From contig JAUSPK010000152.1 of NCBI GenBank assembly GCA_030655735.1, forward strand, positions 1-8,791: 8,791 nt of DNA, read 5' to 3'. This DNA is from Syntrophales bacterium (GTDB lineage Bacteria > Desulfobacterota > Syntrophia > Syntrophales > UBA2210). Each line of letters starts with the position of its first letter. The stretch's first letter is position 1. A model generated the notes under the pieces. The model saw only the letters and a list, made by a program, of their open reading frames with translations. It was not told the DNA's origin and did no database searches. Below are positions 1 to 6,108 of the stretch, piece after piece. The position numbers and the translations under genes are program-made.

Positions 1-1056
1 GCGCCCCATCTTGTGCGCTACCGCAGCAGTCGTGCCGGAACCGAGAAAAGAATCAAGGACGAGGTCGCCGGGGTTAGTGGCAATTTCAAGAATCCGGTGT
101 AAAAGGCGTTCGGGTTTTGGAGTATCAAACAGTTGGTCACCAAATAGTGAAATTGATTCTTTCTTAGATTGATCGGTATGACCAACCTCCTCGTGTGGCC
201 ACCATGTCCATGGAATGACTCCTTCAACCTCGGATAGATAGCGAATAGTCGTTGGCTGATTCGTACCATTCTTACCAAAGAAGATTTTTCCTTCCGCAAC
301 CAACTTCTCAAAAGCATCCTTGGAGTAGCGCCAACAGTTTCCGTCAGGTGGGCTGAAAACCTTGCCGGTTGGCCCGATAATTTCATAGAATTGTGCCTTC
401 GTACCATGGCCTGCTTGCGCAGTTATTGGTATTGTACGCCACGGACCATTGGGGTCATTTGTTAGATTCTTGTAAATCTTCTTCTGCTTCTCATTCAGGG
501 GCAGTCTATTTCGGATTTCCTTGAACAATTTCGGTCTTTTGGCGTAAACAAGTATGTACTCATGTACATCCCCAATCGCCTCGCGATTTTCTCGTGAGTA
601 TCTCTTCTGCCAAACATTTGCCGCAATGAATTTATCTCGACTAAACTCTTCATCCATCAAGACCCGAAGATATGGCATCTCGTAGTCATCAATCGAGACC
701 CACATGGAGCCATCCTCGCGAAGTAGCCTCCACAGTATTTCAAGTCGGTCTCGCATCAAAGATAACCATAGCGAATGCTCAATTCCATCGTCATAATGCT
801 CAAACGCTGAACCGGTGTTGTACGGCGGATCGATATAGATGCACTTCACCTTACCGGTGAACTCCTGCTCCAGCGCCTTCAACGCAAGCAGGTTGTCACC
901 AAAGATCAGCCGGTTATCGAAGATGTCGTTGTCGCTGACGCGGTGCCTGGCGTGGCATGACTTCTCCGGGTCTTCGATCAGGATTCTCGGCTCCAGCTTC
1001 GGCCGAGTCTCCTTTCCGATCCACGTCAGTTCAAGTTTTGTTTTCTTGTCAGCCAT
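1..1056 (-). CDS. Site-specific DNA (adenine-N6) methyltransferase, type III Mod-like, partial at the 3' end
   Basis: The frame is open from an ATG at 1054-1056 to the window edge: 352 codons with no stop, C-terminus missing. Seen: catalytic motif IV DPPYNTG at residues 76-82, then a long variable segment, then the S-adenosylmethionine-binding motif DSFLGSGTTAA at about 335-345. Motif IV before motif I is the beta-class order of type III Mod enzymes, and DPPY indicates N6-adenine methylation. The segment between the motifs (about 130-310) is where the target-recognition domain is expected. Family members usually run 500-700 residues, so perhaps a third to a half is missing. The start lies 5 nt after the stop of the AlbA_2 gene, and an AGGAAG lies within that gene's end at 1070-1075, so the two are probably co-transcribed and translationally coupled. 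Inferred role: host DNA modification in a restriction-modification system whose nuclease subunit would lie off the left edge. A solitary methyltransferase is the alternative. Confidence 0.9.
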   Translation of the reverse strand, partial: MADKKTKLELTWIGKETRPKLEPRILIEDPEKSCHARHRVSDNDIFDNRLIFGDNLLALKALEQEFTGKVKCIYIDPPYNTGSAFEHYDDGIEHSLWLSLMRDRLEILWRLLREDGSMWVSIDDYEMPYLRVLMDEEFSRDKFIAANVWQKRYSRENREAIGDVHEYILVYAKRPKLFKEIRNRLPLNEKQKKIYKNLTNDPNGPWRTIPITAQAGHGTKAQFYEIIGPTGKVFSPPDGNCWRYSKDAFEKLVAEGKIFFGKNGTNQPTTIRYLSEVEGVIPWTWWPHEEVGHTDQSKKESISLFGDQLFDTPKPERLLHRILEIATNPGDLVLDSFLGSGTTAAVAHKMGR

Positions 1057-1061
1057 ATGAT

Positions 1062-2540
1062 CTAATCTTCTTCCTTCTGTTGCAGGCGTTTCCCCGCATC
1101 GGTCAGCCGATACTTCTGCAAACGGCTGTTGGGTTTGTCGGGGATAGTGTATTCGATAAACTTTCTGTCCAACAGTTCTTTGATCATGCGCTTAAAAGCC
1201 CCTGTTTTGCTTTTCAACTCTATATTTTCAGCCAGTTCTTTTGCTGAAAGAGAACCTTCCCCAAGAGCTTGAAGAATGGCTCCTGACTGGGCCCTCGACT
1301 GGGCCCCTGACTGGGCCCTCGACTGGGGCCTCGACTCTGGACGCAACTTGGTCGAGACTGTCGGCCGGACCTCAAAATCAGGACATTTGACAATTATCCT
1401 GAAAATGTCGCCTTCGACTAACTCGGGATCACTTCCGCCGTAGGCCTTGCCATATTTCATCAGATTGCGCACACCGGAACCGAGTTCATCGGCCCGGTGG
1501 ATTTGCCGGAAAAATGCTCCGATGACCGGATTCTTCGGAAATGGCGTGAATGTGGCAGGGTTGAGCACCCCGAAACCATGAGGTTTGTTGCTGTTTTCGG
1601 TGCGGACCTGTCCACGCTCGATAATGAGCTTGGCCGGAAAGGCATTCGTGTATTCCCGGTGGATCAGGATATTGGAGGCCACTTCCCGGAAAATGGCGTC
1701 ACGAATGCTGATTCGCATATCCCCCTCCAGATAAAAAGGGTCGGGCAGATGCTTCGCCACAAAGGCCATGATCCGCTCATAGCTCTCGATCAGGTTGGTG
1801 GTGACGAAGTCCCGGTCGTCATAACGGTCGAGGTTGACCTTTCGCAGAATCAGGTCGGTCCGATGGTGGGGAACGGCGGTAAGGATAATGTCATCTTTGC
1901 CCAGCAGCAGAATACCCGCCAGGGTCACGCCGCTTTTCCCGGTGTCTGAATCGGTTTGATAGAGCTGGGCGCTTTTGAGAAGGTCCAGATCATTCATGTT
2001 GGCCCAGGGATGCTCTTCACGCCGGAGCGTGGCAATCTTGCGGCACTTGGCAATCAGGTCTCCCCTGAGATGTTCCAACCTGGCATACGGATAAATTTTA
2101 TTTTCAGAGTAGGTGGTCTGTTTCCGGTGGTACAGGTCGCCCACCATGCTCGTGTGATCGGTAATATCCAGATCGCCGTCTTCATTCCGGTCAAAGATGC
2201 GCCCGTTACAACGGTGTACCTGAGAACTCTCCGGAACAAAAATATGAAGTACGCTTTTCCCGTCAATCTGCAGCTCATCAACTGACAGATAAGAAGCCGG
2301 GTTTATTTTCTGAGCATTGTTGATGGCTGTTACAAAATCTTTTTTGATCTGCTCCACGCAGTCGGTATCAACACCGGTAACGGCACCCGCATCACTAACA
2401 CCAAGCAGCAGATCTCCACCGTGGCGGTTGAGGAAGGCGCAGACGGTTTCATAAACATCCCGACTAAGTGTGCGGCGACATTCCTTGAATTCAACGGAAA
2501 TGCCTTCGCCCTGTTTTATCAGTTCTTTGAGATCAGCCAT
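1062..2540 (-). CDS. AlbA_2 (Schlafen-like) / RecG-like GHKL ATPase-domain protein with winged-helix tail
   Basis: A 492-residue protein. The N-terminal AlbA_2 domain spans about residues 8-125, with VEFKE at 16-20, the AFLNRHGGDLLLGVSD core at 35-50, and acidic residues E12, E17 and D50. The middle and C-terminal part resembles the HATPase_c_4 region of RecG-like/divergent AAA_4 proteins: FREVASNILIHREY at 284-297 is the N-box-like segment, and KNPVIGAFF plus ELGSG (336-356) form its second conserved block. A tandem repeat of S-R/G-A-Q follows at 403-421, then a winged-helix-like domain at about 421-489. The ATG has AGGAAAG at 2546-2552, 5 nt upstream. Proteins of this type are often annotated as transcriptional regulators or ATP-dependent helicases and often sit beside restriction-modification genes; some Schlafen-related AlbA_2 proteins are RNases. 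Here it precedes a methyltransferase by 5 nt, so a regulatory or effector role in that defence module is inferred. Its biochemical activity cannot be told from sequence alone. Confidence 0.9.
   Translation of the reverse strand: MADLKELIKQGEGISVEFKECRRTLSRDVYETVCAFLNRHGGDLLLGVSDAGAVTGVDTDCVEQIKKDFVTAINNAQKINPASYLSVDELQIDGKSVLHIFVPESSQVHRCNGRIFDRNEDGDLDITDHTSMVGDLYHRKQTTYSENKIYPYARLEHLRGDLIAKCRKIATLRREEHPWANMNDLDLLKSAQLYQTDSDTGKSGVTLAGILLLGKDDIILTAVPHHRTDLILRKVNLDRYDDRDFVTTNLIESYERIMAFVAKHLPDPFYLEGDMRISIRDAIFREVASNILIHREYTNAFPAKLIIERGQVRTENSNKPHGFGVLNPATFTPFPKNPVIGAFFRQIHRADELGSGVRNLMKYGKAYGGSDPELVEGDIFRIIVKCPDFEVRPTVSTKLRPESRPQSRAQSGAQSRAQSGAILQALGEGSLSAKELAENIELKSKTGAFKRMIKELLDRKFIEYTIPDKPNSRLQKYRLTDAGKRLQQKEED
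1283..1342. repeat. In-frame 12-bp tandem repeat (24-bp higher-order unit) in the AlbA_2 gene
   Basis: Four 12-bp units (1283-1294, 1295-1306, 1307-1318, 1319-1330) share the core GACTGGGCCC and alternate CT/TC at the first two bases, so the array is also two 24-bp copies differing at one base. A fifth, decayed unit follows at 1331-1342. On the coding strand the units encode alternating SGAQ and SRAQ blocks, residues about 403-421, between the ATPase-like region and the winged helix. Because 12 is divisible by 3, copy changes would alter linker length and not the reading frame. Confidence 0.9.
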
Positions 2541-2602
2541 CAGTTCTTTCCTGATGTGGCGACAGGTCGTTCATTTAGATAAACCATCATAAACAGGGAC
2601 AA

Positions 2603-2630
2603 AATATATCAGGCGAAGGTCTATTGTCAA
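2603..2630 (-). promoter_or_regulatory. Sigma70-type promoter of the AlbA_2-methyltransferase operon
   Basis: On the minus strand a perfect -35 TTGACA (2625-2630) is followed after 16 nt by TATATT (2603-2608); shifting the -10 one base downstream gives ATATTT with a 17-nt spacer. It would start transcription near 2596 and leave a leader of about 55 nt before the ATG at 2540. It lies between the rtcB stop and the AlbA_2 start, so the module can be expressed independently of rtcB. Confidence 0.7.
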
Positions 2631-2645
2631 GCACTACGCACGAAC

Positions 2646-2715
2646 CGGATGTATAATCCCCCTAACGGCAGTAGCGGTTTTCCCTTTCGACCGCTTTTAT
2701 CCCTTGATACATCCG
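2646..2715. repeat. Nested inverted repeats at the rtcB 3' end
   Basis: An outer perfect 9-bp inverted repeat, CGGATGTAT at 2646-2654 and ATACATCCG at 2707-2715, encloses an inner 6-bp repeat, AGCGGT at 2673-2678 and ACCGCT at 2690-2695. The outer right arm lies inside the last codons of rtcB. Read on the plus strand, the inner hairpin is followed by TTTTAT; read on the minus strand, the direction of rtcB, it has no T-tract, so it is not a clear terminator for rtcB. It may be a 3'-end mRNA structure or a module boundary. Confidence 0.45.
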
Positions 2716-4142
2716 ACGGCCCTGAGCCTCGCGACCTTTGTGGACAGGCCGGCCCGATGGACCACGTTCACCACCCCTTCTATATCCTTGTACGCCTCCG
2801 GCATCTCTTCGCTCAGGGTCTTTTTACCCGCAGCCAGCACGATAACCCCCCGATCGGCCATCTCGGCGGCGATCGAGCGGTTCCTGCTCGCCTTCATCGC
2901 CCTGGTTCGACTCATCACCCTCCCGGCGCCATGGCAGGTACTGCCGAATGTCTCCTCGAGGGCCCTGTCTGTCCCCGCGAGCACATACGATCCAGTGCCC
3001 ATGTCTCCCGGTATCAGGACCGGCTGCCCTACTTCACGATACACATCCGGCAAGGCGGGGTGCCGGGGGGGCAGCGCCCTCGTGGCCCCCTTGCGGTGTA
3101 CGCACAGTTGCCTTTTCCTGCCTCCTATCTCAAACTCTTCCACCTTTGCGATATTGTGGCAGACATCGTAGACGAGCCTCATCCCTATGTCGCGTGGAGA
3201 GCGCTCGAGTGTCTTCTCAAAGGTCTGCGCCGTCCGGTGCATCAGTATCTGTCTGTTCGCCCAGGCATAATTCGCGGCACAAGCCATGGCGGCCATATAT
3301 TCCTTCCCCTTATCCGAGGTAAGATACGCACAGGCCAGCTGCCGGTCGGGGAGAGAGAAGTCTAGCGCGCTGCTGTGCTTGACCATTCGCGCAAGATAGT
3401 CGTCGCACACCTGATATCCGAACCCCCGTGACCCGGTGTGAATGGCGACGGCAACCTGTCCTTCGGCAGTTAATCCGAACGCAGAAGCGACGCGTCGGTC
3501 GAAGATTTCCTCCACGACCTCTATCTCCAGAAAATGATTCCCGGAACCCAGGGTCCCCAGCTGTCTGCGGCCCCGCTCAAGGGCCCGTTCACTTACACAG
3601 GAAGGGTCCGCCCCCCGCATGGCACCGCCGTCTTCGGTCGTGGCCAGATCACTGTCTGAACCGTAGCCGCGGTGGACTGCCCACGCGGCTCCCTGACGCA
3701 GCACCTTCTTTTCCTCATCCACCGAAAGGTTCAGGGTGCTTTCGGAGCCCACACCGGCGGGTATGTTCTTGAAGAGGGCGACGACAATCTCTCTCATCCT
3801 GTCCCTGATCTCTCCGATCTGGAGGTTGGTTACCATCAGGCGAACACCGCAATTGATGTCATAGCCCACCCCTCCGGGAGAGATAATCCCCTCCTCCATG
3901 TCGAAGGCCGCGACACCGCCGATGGGAAACCCATACCCCCAGTGAATATCGGGCATTGCCAGTGAATGGCCGATGATGCCGGGGAGGTGCGCCACATTGG
4001 CGACCTGCCTCAGGCTCTCATCCGTTCCCATCGTTTTCATCATCCGTTCATCGGCATAGATTATTCCGGGGACCCGCATCCCCCCCACAGGGGGTATGAT
4101 CCAGCGAAACTCATCAAGCCGTTCGATCTTGATATCAGACAT
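2697..4142 (-). CDS. rtcB: RNA-splicing ligase RtcB (3'-phosphate/5'-OH, GTP-dependent)
   Basis: A complete 481-residue protein, the typical RtcB length. RtcB joins RNA 2',3'-cyclic phosphate or 3'-phosphate ends to 5'-OH ends using GTP and Mn2+, in tRNA splicing or RNA repair in the cytoplasm. The active site is intact: metal ligands D95 and C98 in GYDINCG, N202/H203/E206 in GNHFLE, H235 in HTGSRGFG, H329 in DVCHN, the guanylylated H404 in CHGAGR, and K480 as the penultimate residue. From memory these numbers match the Pyrococcus horikoshii enzyme almost exactly (H234 there), an unusually close length match for a bacterial protein. The ATG at 4140-4142 has GGGAGGG at 4152-4158 with a 9-nt spacer. 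It overlaps the end of the archease gene by 8 nt, so the two are coupled. No frameshift or lost residue is seen. Confidence 0.98.
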   Translation of the reverse strand: MSDIKIERLDEFRWIIPPVGGMRVPGIIYADERMMKTMGTDESLRQVANVAHLPGIIGHSLAMPDIHWGYGFPIGGVAAFDMEEGIISPGGVGYDINCGVRLMVTNLQIGEIRDRMREIVVALFKNIPAGVGSESTLNLSVDEEKKVLRQGAAWAVHRGYGSDSDLATTEDGGAMRGADPSCVSERALERGRRQLGTLGSGNHFLEIEVVEEIFDRRVASAFGLTAEGQVAVAIHTGSRGFGYQVCDDYLARMVKHSSALDFSLPDRQLACAYLTSDKGKEYMAAMACAANYAWANRQILMHRTAQTFEKTLERSPRDIGMRLVYDVCHNIAKVEEFEIGGRKRQLCVHRKGATRALPPRHPALPDVYREVGQPVLIPGDMGTGSYVLAGTDRALEETFGSTCHGAGRVMSRTRAMKASRNRSIAAEMADRGVIVLAAGKKTLSEEMPEAYKDIEGVVNVVHRAGLSTKVARLRAVGCIKG

Positions 4143-4578
4143 CGCAGATAACCCTCCCGGTCCACCCCTGTTCGGCCCTTTGTATCTGTGCCCGGTGGTA
4201 GGTAATCGCCTTTATCTCAACCTCCATCGTGTGCCGGCCGCGAGCGAAGGGTTCTCCTGTTGCTGCTGCGCGCAGGTGGAACGTGTTCATCTCGGAGATC
4301 ACACAGTCCTTCAGCAGCCAACCTTCACCGTTGTACAGGTACAGGACCTCTCTGAGAAAATTGACCAGCATCTCCTCCCGGTCGCCCCCTTCGGCGACAA
4401 TCTCCCTCTCTTCCCTTCCCCGCAGGCGACGTCTGTCGGTCATGATATCGGAAAGGGCGAGGGCGGCATTCCGGAATAGCGCCCTCTCGTCTGTCCCGTA
4501 TATCTCCATCCCGAGGTCGGCCGTATGCTCGAATATTCGGTAGGGCGGGCGGGCCGCCTGAATCGCATCTTTGGTCAT
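4135..4578 (-). CDS. Archease, RtcB-activating protein
   Basis: A 147-residue protein, the usual archease size. Archease promotes guanylylation of RtcB and allows multiple turnovers. Seen: the N-terminal signature FEHTADLG at residues 16-23 (H18, D21), the segment MLVNFLREVLYLYNGE in the middle, and the C-terminal CDV whose Asp (D146) matches the family's conserved terminal metal-binding Asp. The frame stays open upstream to 4689, but the start at 4576-4578 is preferred: AGGT lies at 4586-4589, 7 nt upstream, homology begins only just after it, and the extra N-terminus would cross the likely promoter. Its last codons overlap the rtcB start (ATGTCTGA), which indicates one operon and a matched partner pair. 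Confidence 0.95.
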   Translation of the reverse strand: MTKDAIQAARPPYRIFEHTADLGMEIYGTDERALFRNAALALSDIMTDRRRLRGREEREIVAEGGDREEMLVNFLREVLYLYNGEGWLLKDCVISEMNTFHLRAAATGEPFARGRHTMEVEIKAITYHRAQIQRAEQGWTGRVICDV

Positions 4579-4601
4579 AGTGGTTACCTGTCGTTTCGAG
4601 A

Positions 4602-4631
4602 AGTATAGAACACCTGCCTGATGAATGGAAG
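4602..4631 (-). promoter_or_regulatory. Probable promoter of the archease-rtcB operon
   Basis: On the minus strand TATACT (plus-strand AGTATA, 4602-4607) is a good -10 box. A weak -35 candidate, CTTCCA (4626-4631), lies 18 nt upstream. Transcription would begin about 17 nt before the archease ATG, leaving room for the AGGT ribosome-binding site. The -10 is convincing; the -35 matches consensus at only three of six bases, so an activator may help. Confidence 0.45.
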
Positions 4632-4679
4632 CCCTCTCCCGGCCCACTTTTGCTGCCCGCCGCAGGATCCGGGCCCACA

Positions 4680-4708
4680 TTGCCATCAACAGTGATATCT
4701 GCTACACT
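4680..4708 (+). promoter_or_regulatory. Promoter of the plus-strand small gene
   Basis: TTGCCA (4680-4685) and TACACT (4703-4708) are separated by exactly 17 nt, a good sigma70 arrangement. The predicted start is near 4715, about 30 nt before the ATG at 4745. It lies in the 166-bp gap divergent to the archease promoter, about 50 bp from that promoter's -35 candidate. Confidence 0.6.
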
Positions 4709-4744
4709 CCGCACCTCGAAATATCGTACAGATGAGGAGAACCC

Positions 4745-5152
4745 ATGGGGATATACAATGTTTACATACCGGAACACCTGGAACGGATCGCAAAACGACA
4801 CGCAGGGGATCTGTCCTCCGCTGTTGAAGAGGACCTGACAGCCTTGTATTCCCTGCTTGCCGTGACCGGTGAAGAGTTGGCGGGGTATTTCACCCGGCAG
4901 GAGCTTTCGCTCCTCGGCGAGGTCTTTAAAAACGATGAGTTCGAGTCCGCACGGATCCGGGAATGGCCCGCCCTGCTTGCCTGGGATCTGGAAGATGTGG
5001 AAAAATGTGAGAAGATCAGTACACTGTTTAAGACAAACGCAGATGTCCTGATTGAAAAGCTGGAGATGCTCACCCCCCTGCAGGCCCTGTGGCTTCTCCA
5101 CACAATCAGGAGATGCGTTAATACAGAAACCGGGGCCCACCGCAAGGGCTGA
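4745..5152 (+). CDS. Hypothetical protein, small and mostly helical
   Basis: A 135-residue protein I do not recognise. It has an excellent Shine-Dalgarno (GAGGAGA, 4734-4740) 4 nt before the ATG. The sequence looks soluble and alpha-helical, with no signal peptide or membrane segment. The N-terminus IYNVYIPEHLERIAKRH (3-19) is followed by acidic amphipathic stretches, a central region with W74 and W80, two isolated cysteines (C88, C124) and a C-terminal helix, LTPLQALWLLHTIRRC (109-124). No catalytic or metal motif stands out. It is the only plus-strand gene, divergent from archease-rtcB and convergent with the AsmA-like gene, whose stop lies 2 nt after its own. A real gene is favoured by the ribosome-binding site, the promoter and natural-looking composition. 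A regulator or partner of the neighbouring RNA-repair pair is possible but not supported by any motif. Confidence 0.8.
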   Translation: MGIYNVYIPEHLERIAKRHAGDLSSAVEEDLTALYSLLAVTGEELAGYFTRQELSLLGEVFKNDEFESARIREWPALLAWDLEDVEKCEKISTLFKTNADVLIEKLEMLTPLQALWLLHTIRRCVNTETGAHRKG

Positions 5153-5154
5153 TC

Positions 5155-5979
5155 CTATTTCCCCAGCAGTCCTTTTATCTTATCCCCCAAGGCCTTTATC
5201 CGTTGTTCGACCTCTTCTCCCGTAGCCATCGTGCTCTGCTCCTTCACTGCCTTTTTCGTCTCATCAAGAATCGCTTCCAGTTTCTTGAGCGGCTCGTTCA
5301 GGGTATTTGCCATATCGGCGGCCGCGATCTTTTCGTGTAGCATTTCCAATATCTCCCTGGCGGCCTCTTCTGGCAAGACGCCTCCTCTTTGCTGTCCTAT
5401 GTTCGTGAGGTGTATGTCCGGCAATCGTGCCGTTATCGTTATCTCTGTCCCTCCGAGCGTGGACGTGTCCAGGGAGATTTTCCCGTCTCTGATGATTACA
5501 TTTCTTATGATGATCCTTTTTCTCTCATCCTCTTCCCCGTTTTCGTCTCTGAATTCCCCTTCGGATTCCTTTACTGCCTCGGTTTTCTCTTTGATATTGT
5601 TCAGGATGGTTTGGAAATTGTCGGTTCCGCCCTGTTTTTCATAGGTAATGTCAGGGGCAACGACCTCGATCTTCTCAATGATGATGGGATCCGAGATCAG
5701 CGATTTCTCATCCACGTCCATATAGATGGACTCAACCGCCAGGGCCTTCGGTGACTTAAAGGTGCCGGGGTTCCCGAGATAGAACCCCTTGAGCTCGGCC
5801 CGTGCGGAGAACAGGGAAATATCCACATCCGACAGACGGACCTCCGTCTTTGTTACGTCTGGACCGTAGGTGTTGACAGCGGTCTTGATAATGGACCCGA
5901 GATGTGAGAGAACGGCCATCAATAACCCGGCGACAATGATAATGACACCACCAACAATGATCATCACCCCTTTTTTCAT
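5155..5979 (-). CDS. AsmA-like membrane-anchored envelope protein
   Basis: A 274-residue protein. One strong hydrophobic segment at residues 4-25 after MKK is a signal anchor, and the rest should face the periplasm. Residues about 35-115 read like the N-terminal module of AsmA/DUF748-type proteins: a VRLSDVDISLFSARAELKGF stretch, then GNPGTF (69-74), then VESIYMDVDEKSLISDPIII and EKIEVVAPDITYE. A charged linker (about 130-156) precedes a second beta-rich part (157-192, IRDGKISLDTS and TEITITARLPDIHL). The C-terminus (205-274) is helical and lysine/glutamate-rich, probably coiled coil. AsmA-family proteins are linked to outer-membrane biogenesis and lipid transport, but full members are much longer, so this is a small variant and its role is inferred. 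AAGGAGG (5989-5995) sits 9 nt before the ATG. No strong promoter was seen in the 129 bp upstream. Confidence 0.85.
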   Translation of the reverse strand: MKKGVMIIVGGVIIIVAGLLMAVLSHLGSIIKTAVNTYGPDVTKTEVRLSDVDISLFSARAELKGFYLGNPGTFKSPKALAVESIYMDVDEKSLISDPIIIEKIEVVAPDITYEKQGGTDNFQTILNNIKEKTEAVKESEGEFRDENGEEDERKRIIIRNVIIRDGKISLDTSTLGGTEITITARLPDIHLTNIGQQRGGVLPEEAAREILEMLHEKIAAADMANTLNEPLKKLEAILDETKKAVKEQSTMATGEEVEQRIKALGDKIKGLLGK

Positions 5980-6059
5980 GATCAGCCCCCTCCTTGATTT
6001 GTAATCAGAGCTCTATCCTTGATGGTACCATGGCACACCGCTGTCCGTAAGGACGCTGA

Positions 6060-6085
6060 CGTGCCGAATTGATCCGTGAGGCACG
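6060..6085. repeat. Inverted repeat (stem-loop) between ubiE and the AsmA-like gene
   Basis: CGTGCC at 6060-6065 pairs with GGCACG at 6080-6085 around a 14-nt loop. A further small hairpin lies beside it, GTCC-GTAA-GGAC at 6043-6054. Neither is followed by a T-tract on the minus strand. Confidence 0.4.
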
Positions 6086-6090
6086 CGCAA

Positions 6091-6106
6091 GCCGGTGCTT
6101 CCCGGC
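6091..6106 (-). terminator. GC-rich hairpin just after the ubiE stop
   Basis: GCCGG (6091-6095) pairs with CCGGC (6102-6106) around a 6-nt loop, starting 2 nt after the ubiE stop on the minus strand. Only TT follows, so it is a weak or Rho-assisted terminator or an mRNA 3'-stabilising structure, not a canonical intrinsic terminator. Confidence 0.35.
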
Positions 6107-6108
6107 CT

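Noticed and set aside
18..407. A 129-codon minus-strand open frame at the left edge
   Set aside because: It overlaps, in another frame, the methyltransferase frame that carries the DPPY and FxGxG motifs and stays open to the edge.
2673..2700. Intrinsic terminator for rtcB
   Set aside because: The hairpin's T-tract is on the plus-strand side, the wrong direction for minus-strand rtcB transcription; kept only as an inverted repeat.
2649..3365. A 238-codon plus-strand open frame opposite rtcB
   Set aside because: It is antisense to the fully conserved rtcB active-site region, has no ribosome site, and reads as low-quality shadow protein.
4579..4689. N-terminal extension of archease
   Set aside because: The extra 37 residues have no archease similarity, cross the likely -10 box, and the internal ATG at 4578 has a suitable ribosome site.
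4325..5140. A 271-codon minus-strand open frame across archease and the small plus-strand gene
   Set aside because: It runs out of frame through the archease coding region, has proline/glycine/arginine-rich shadow composition, and conflicts with two better supported genes.
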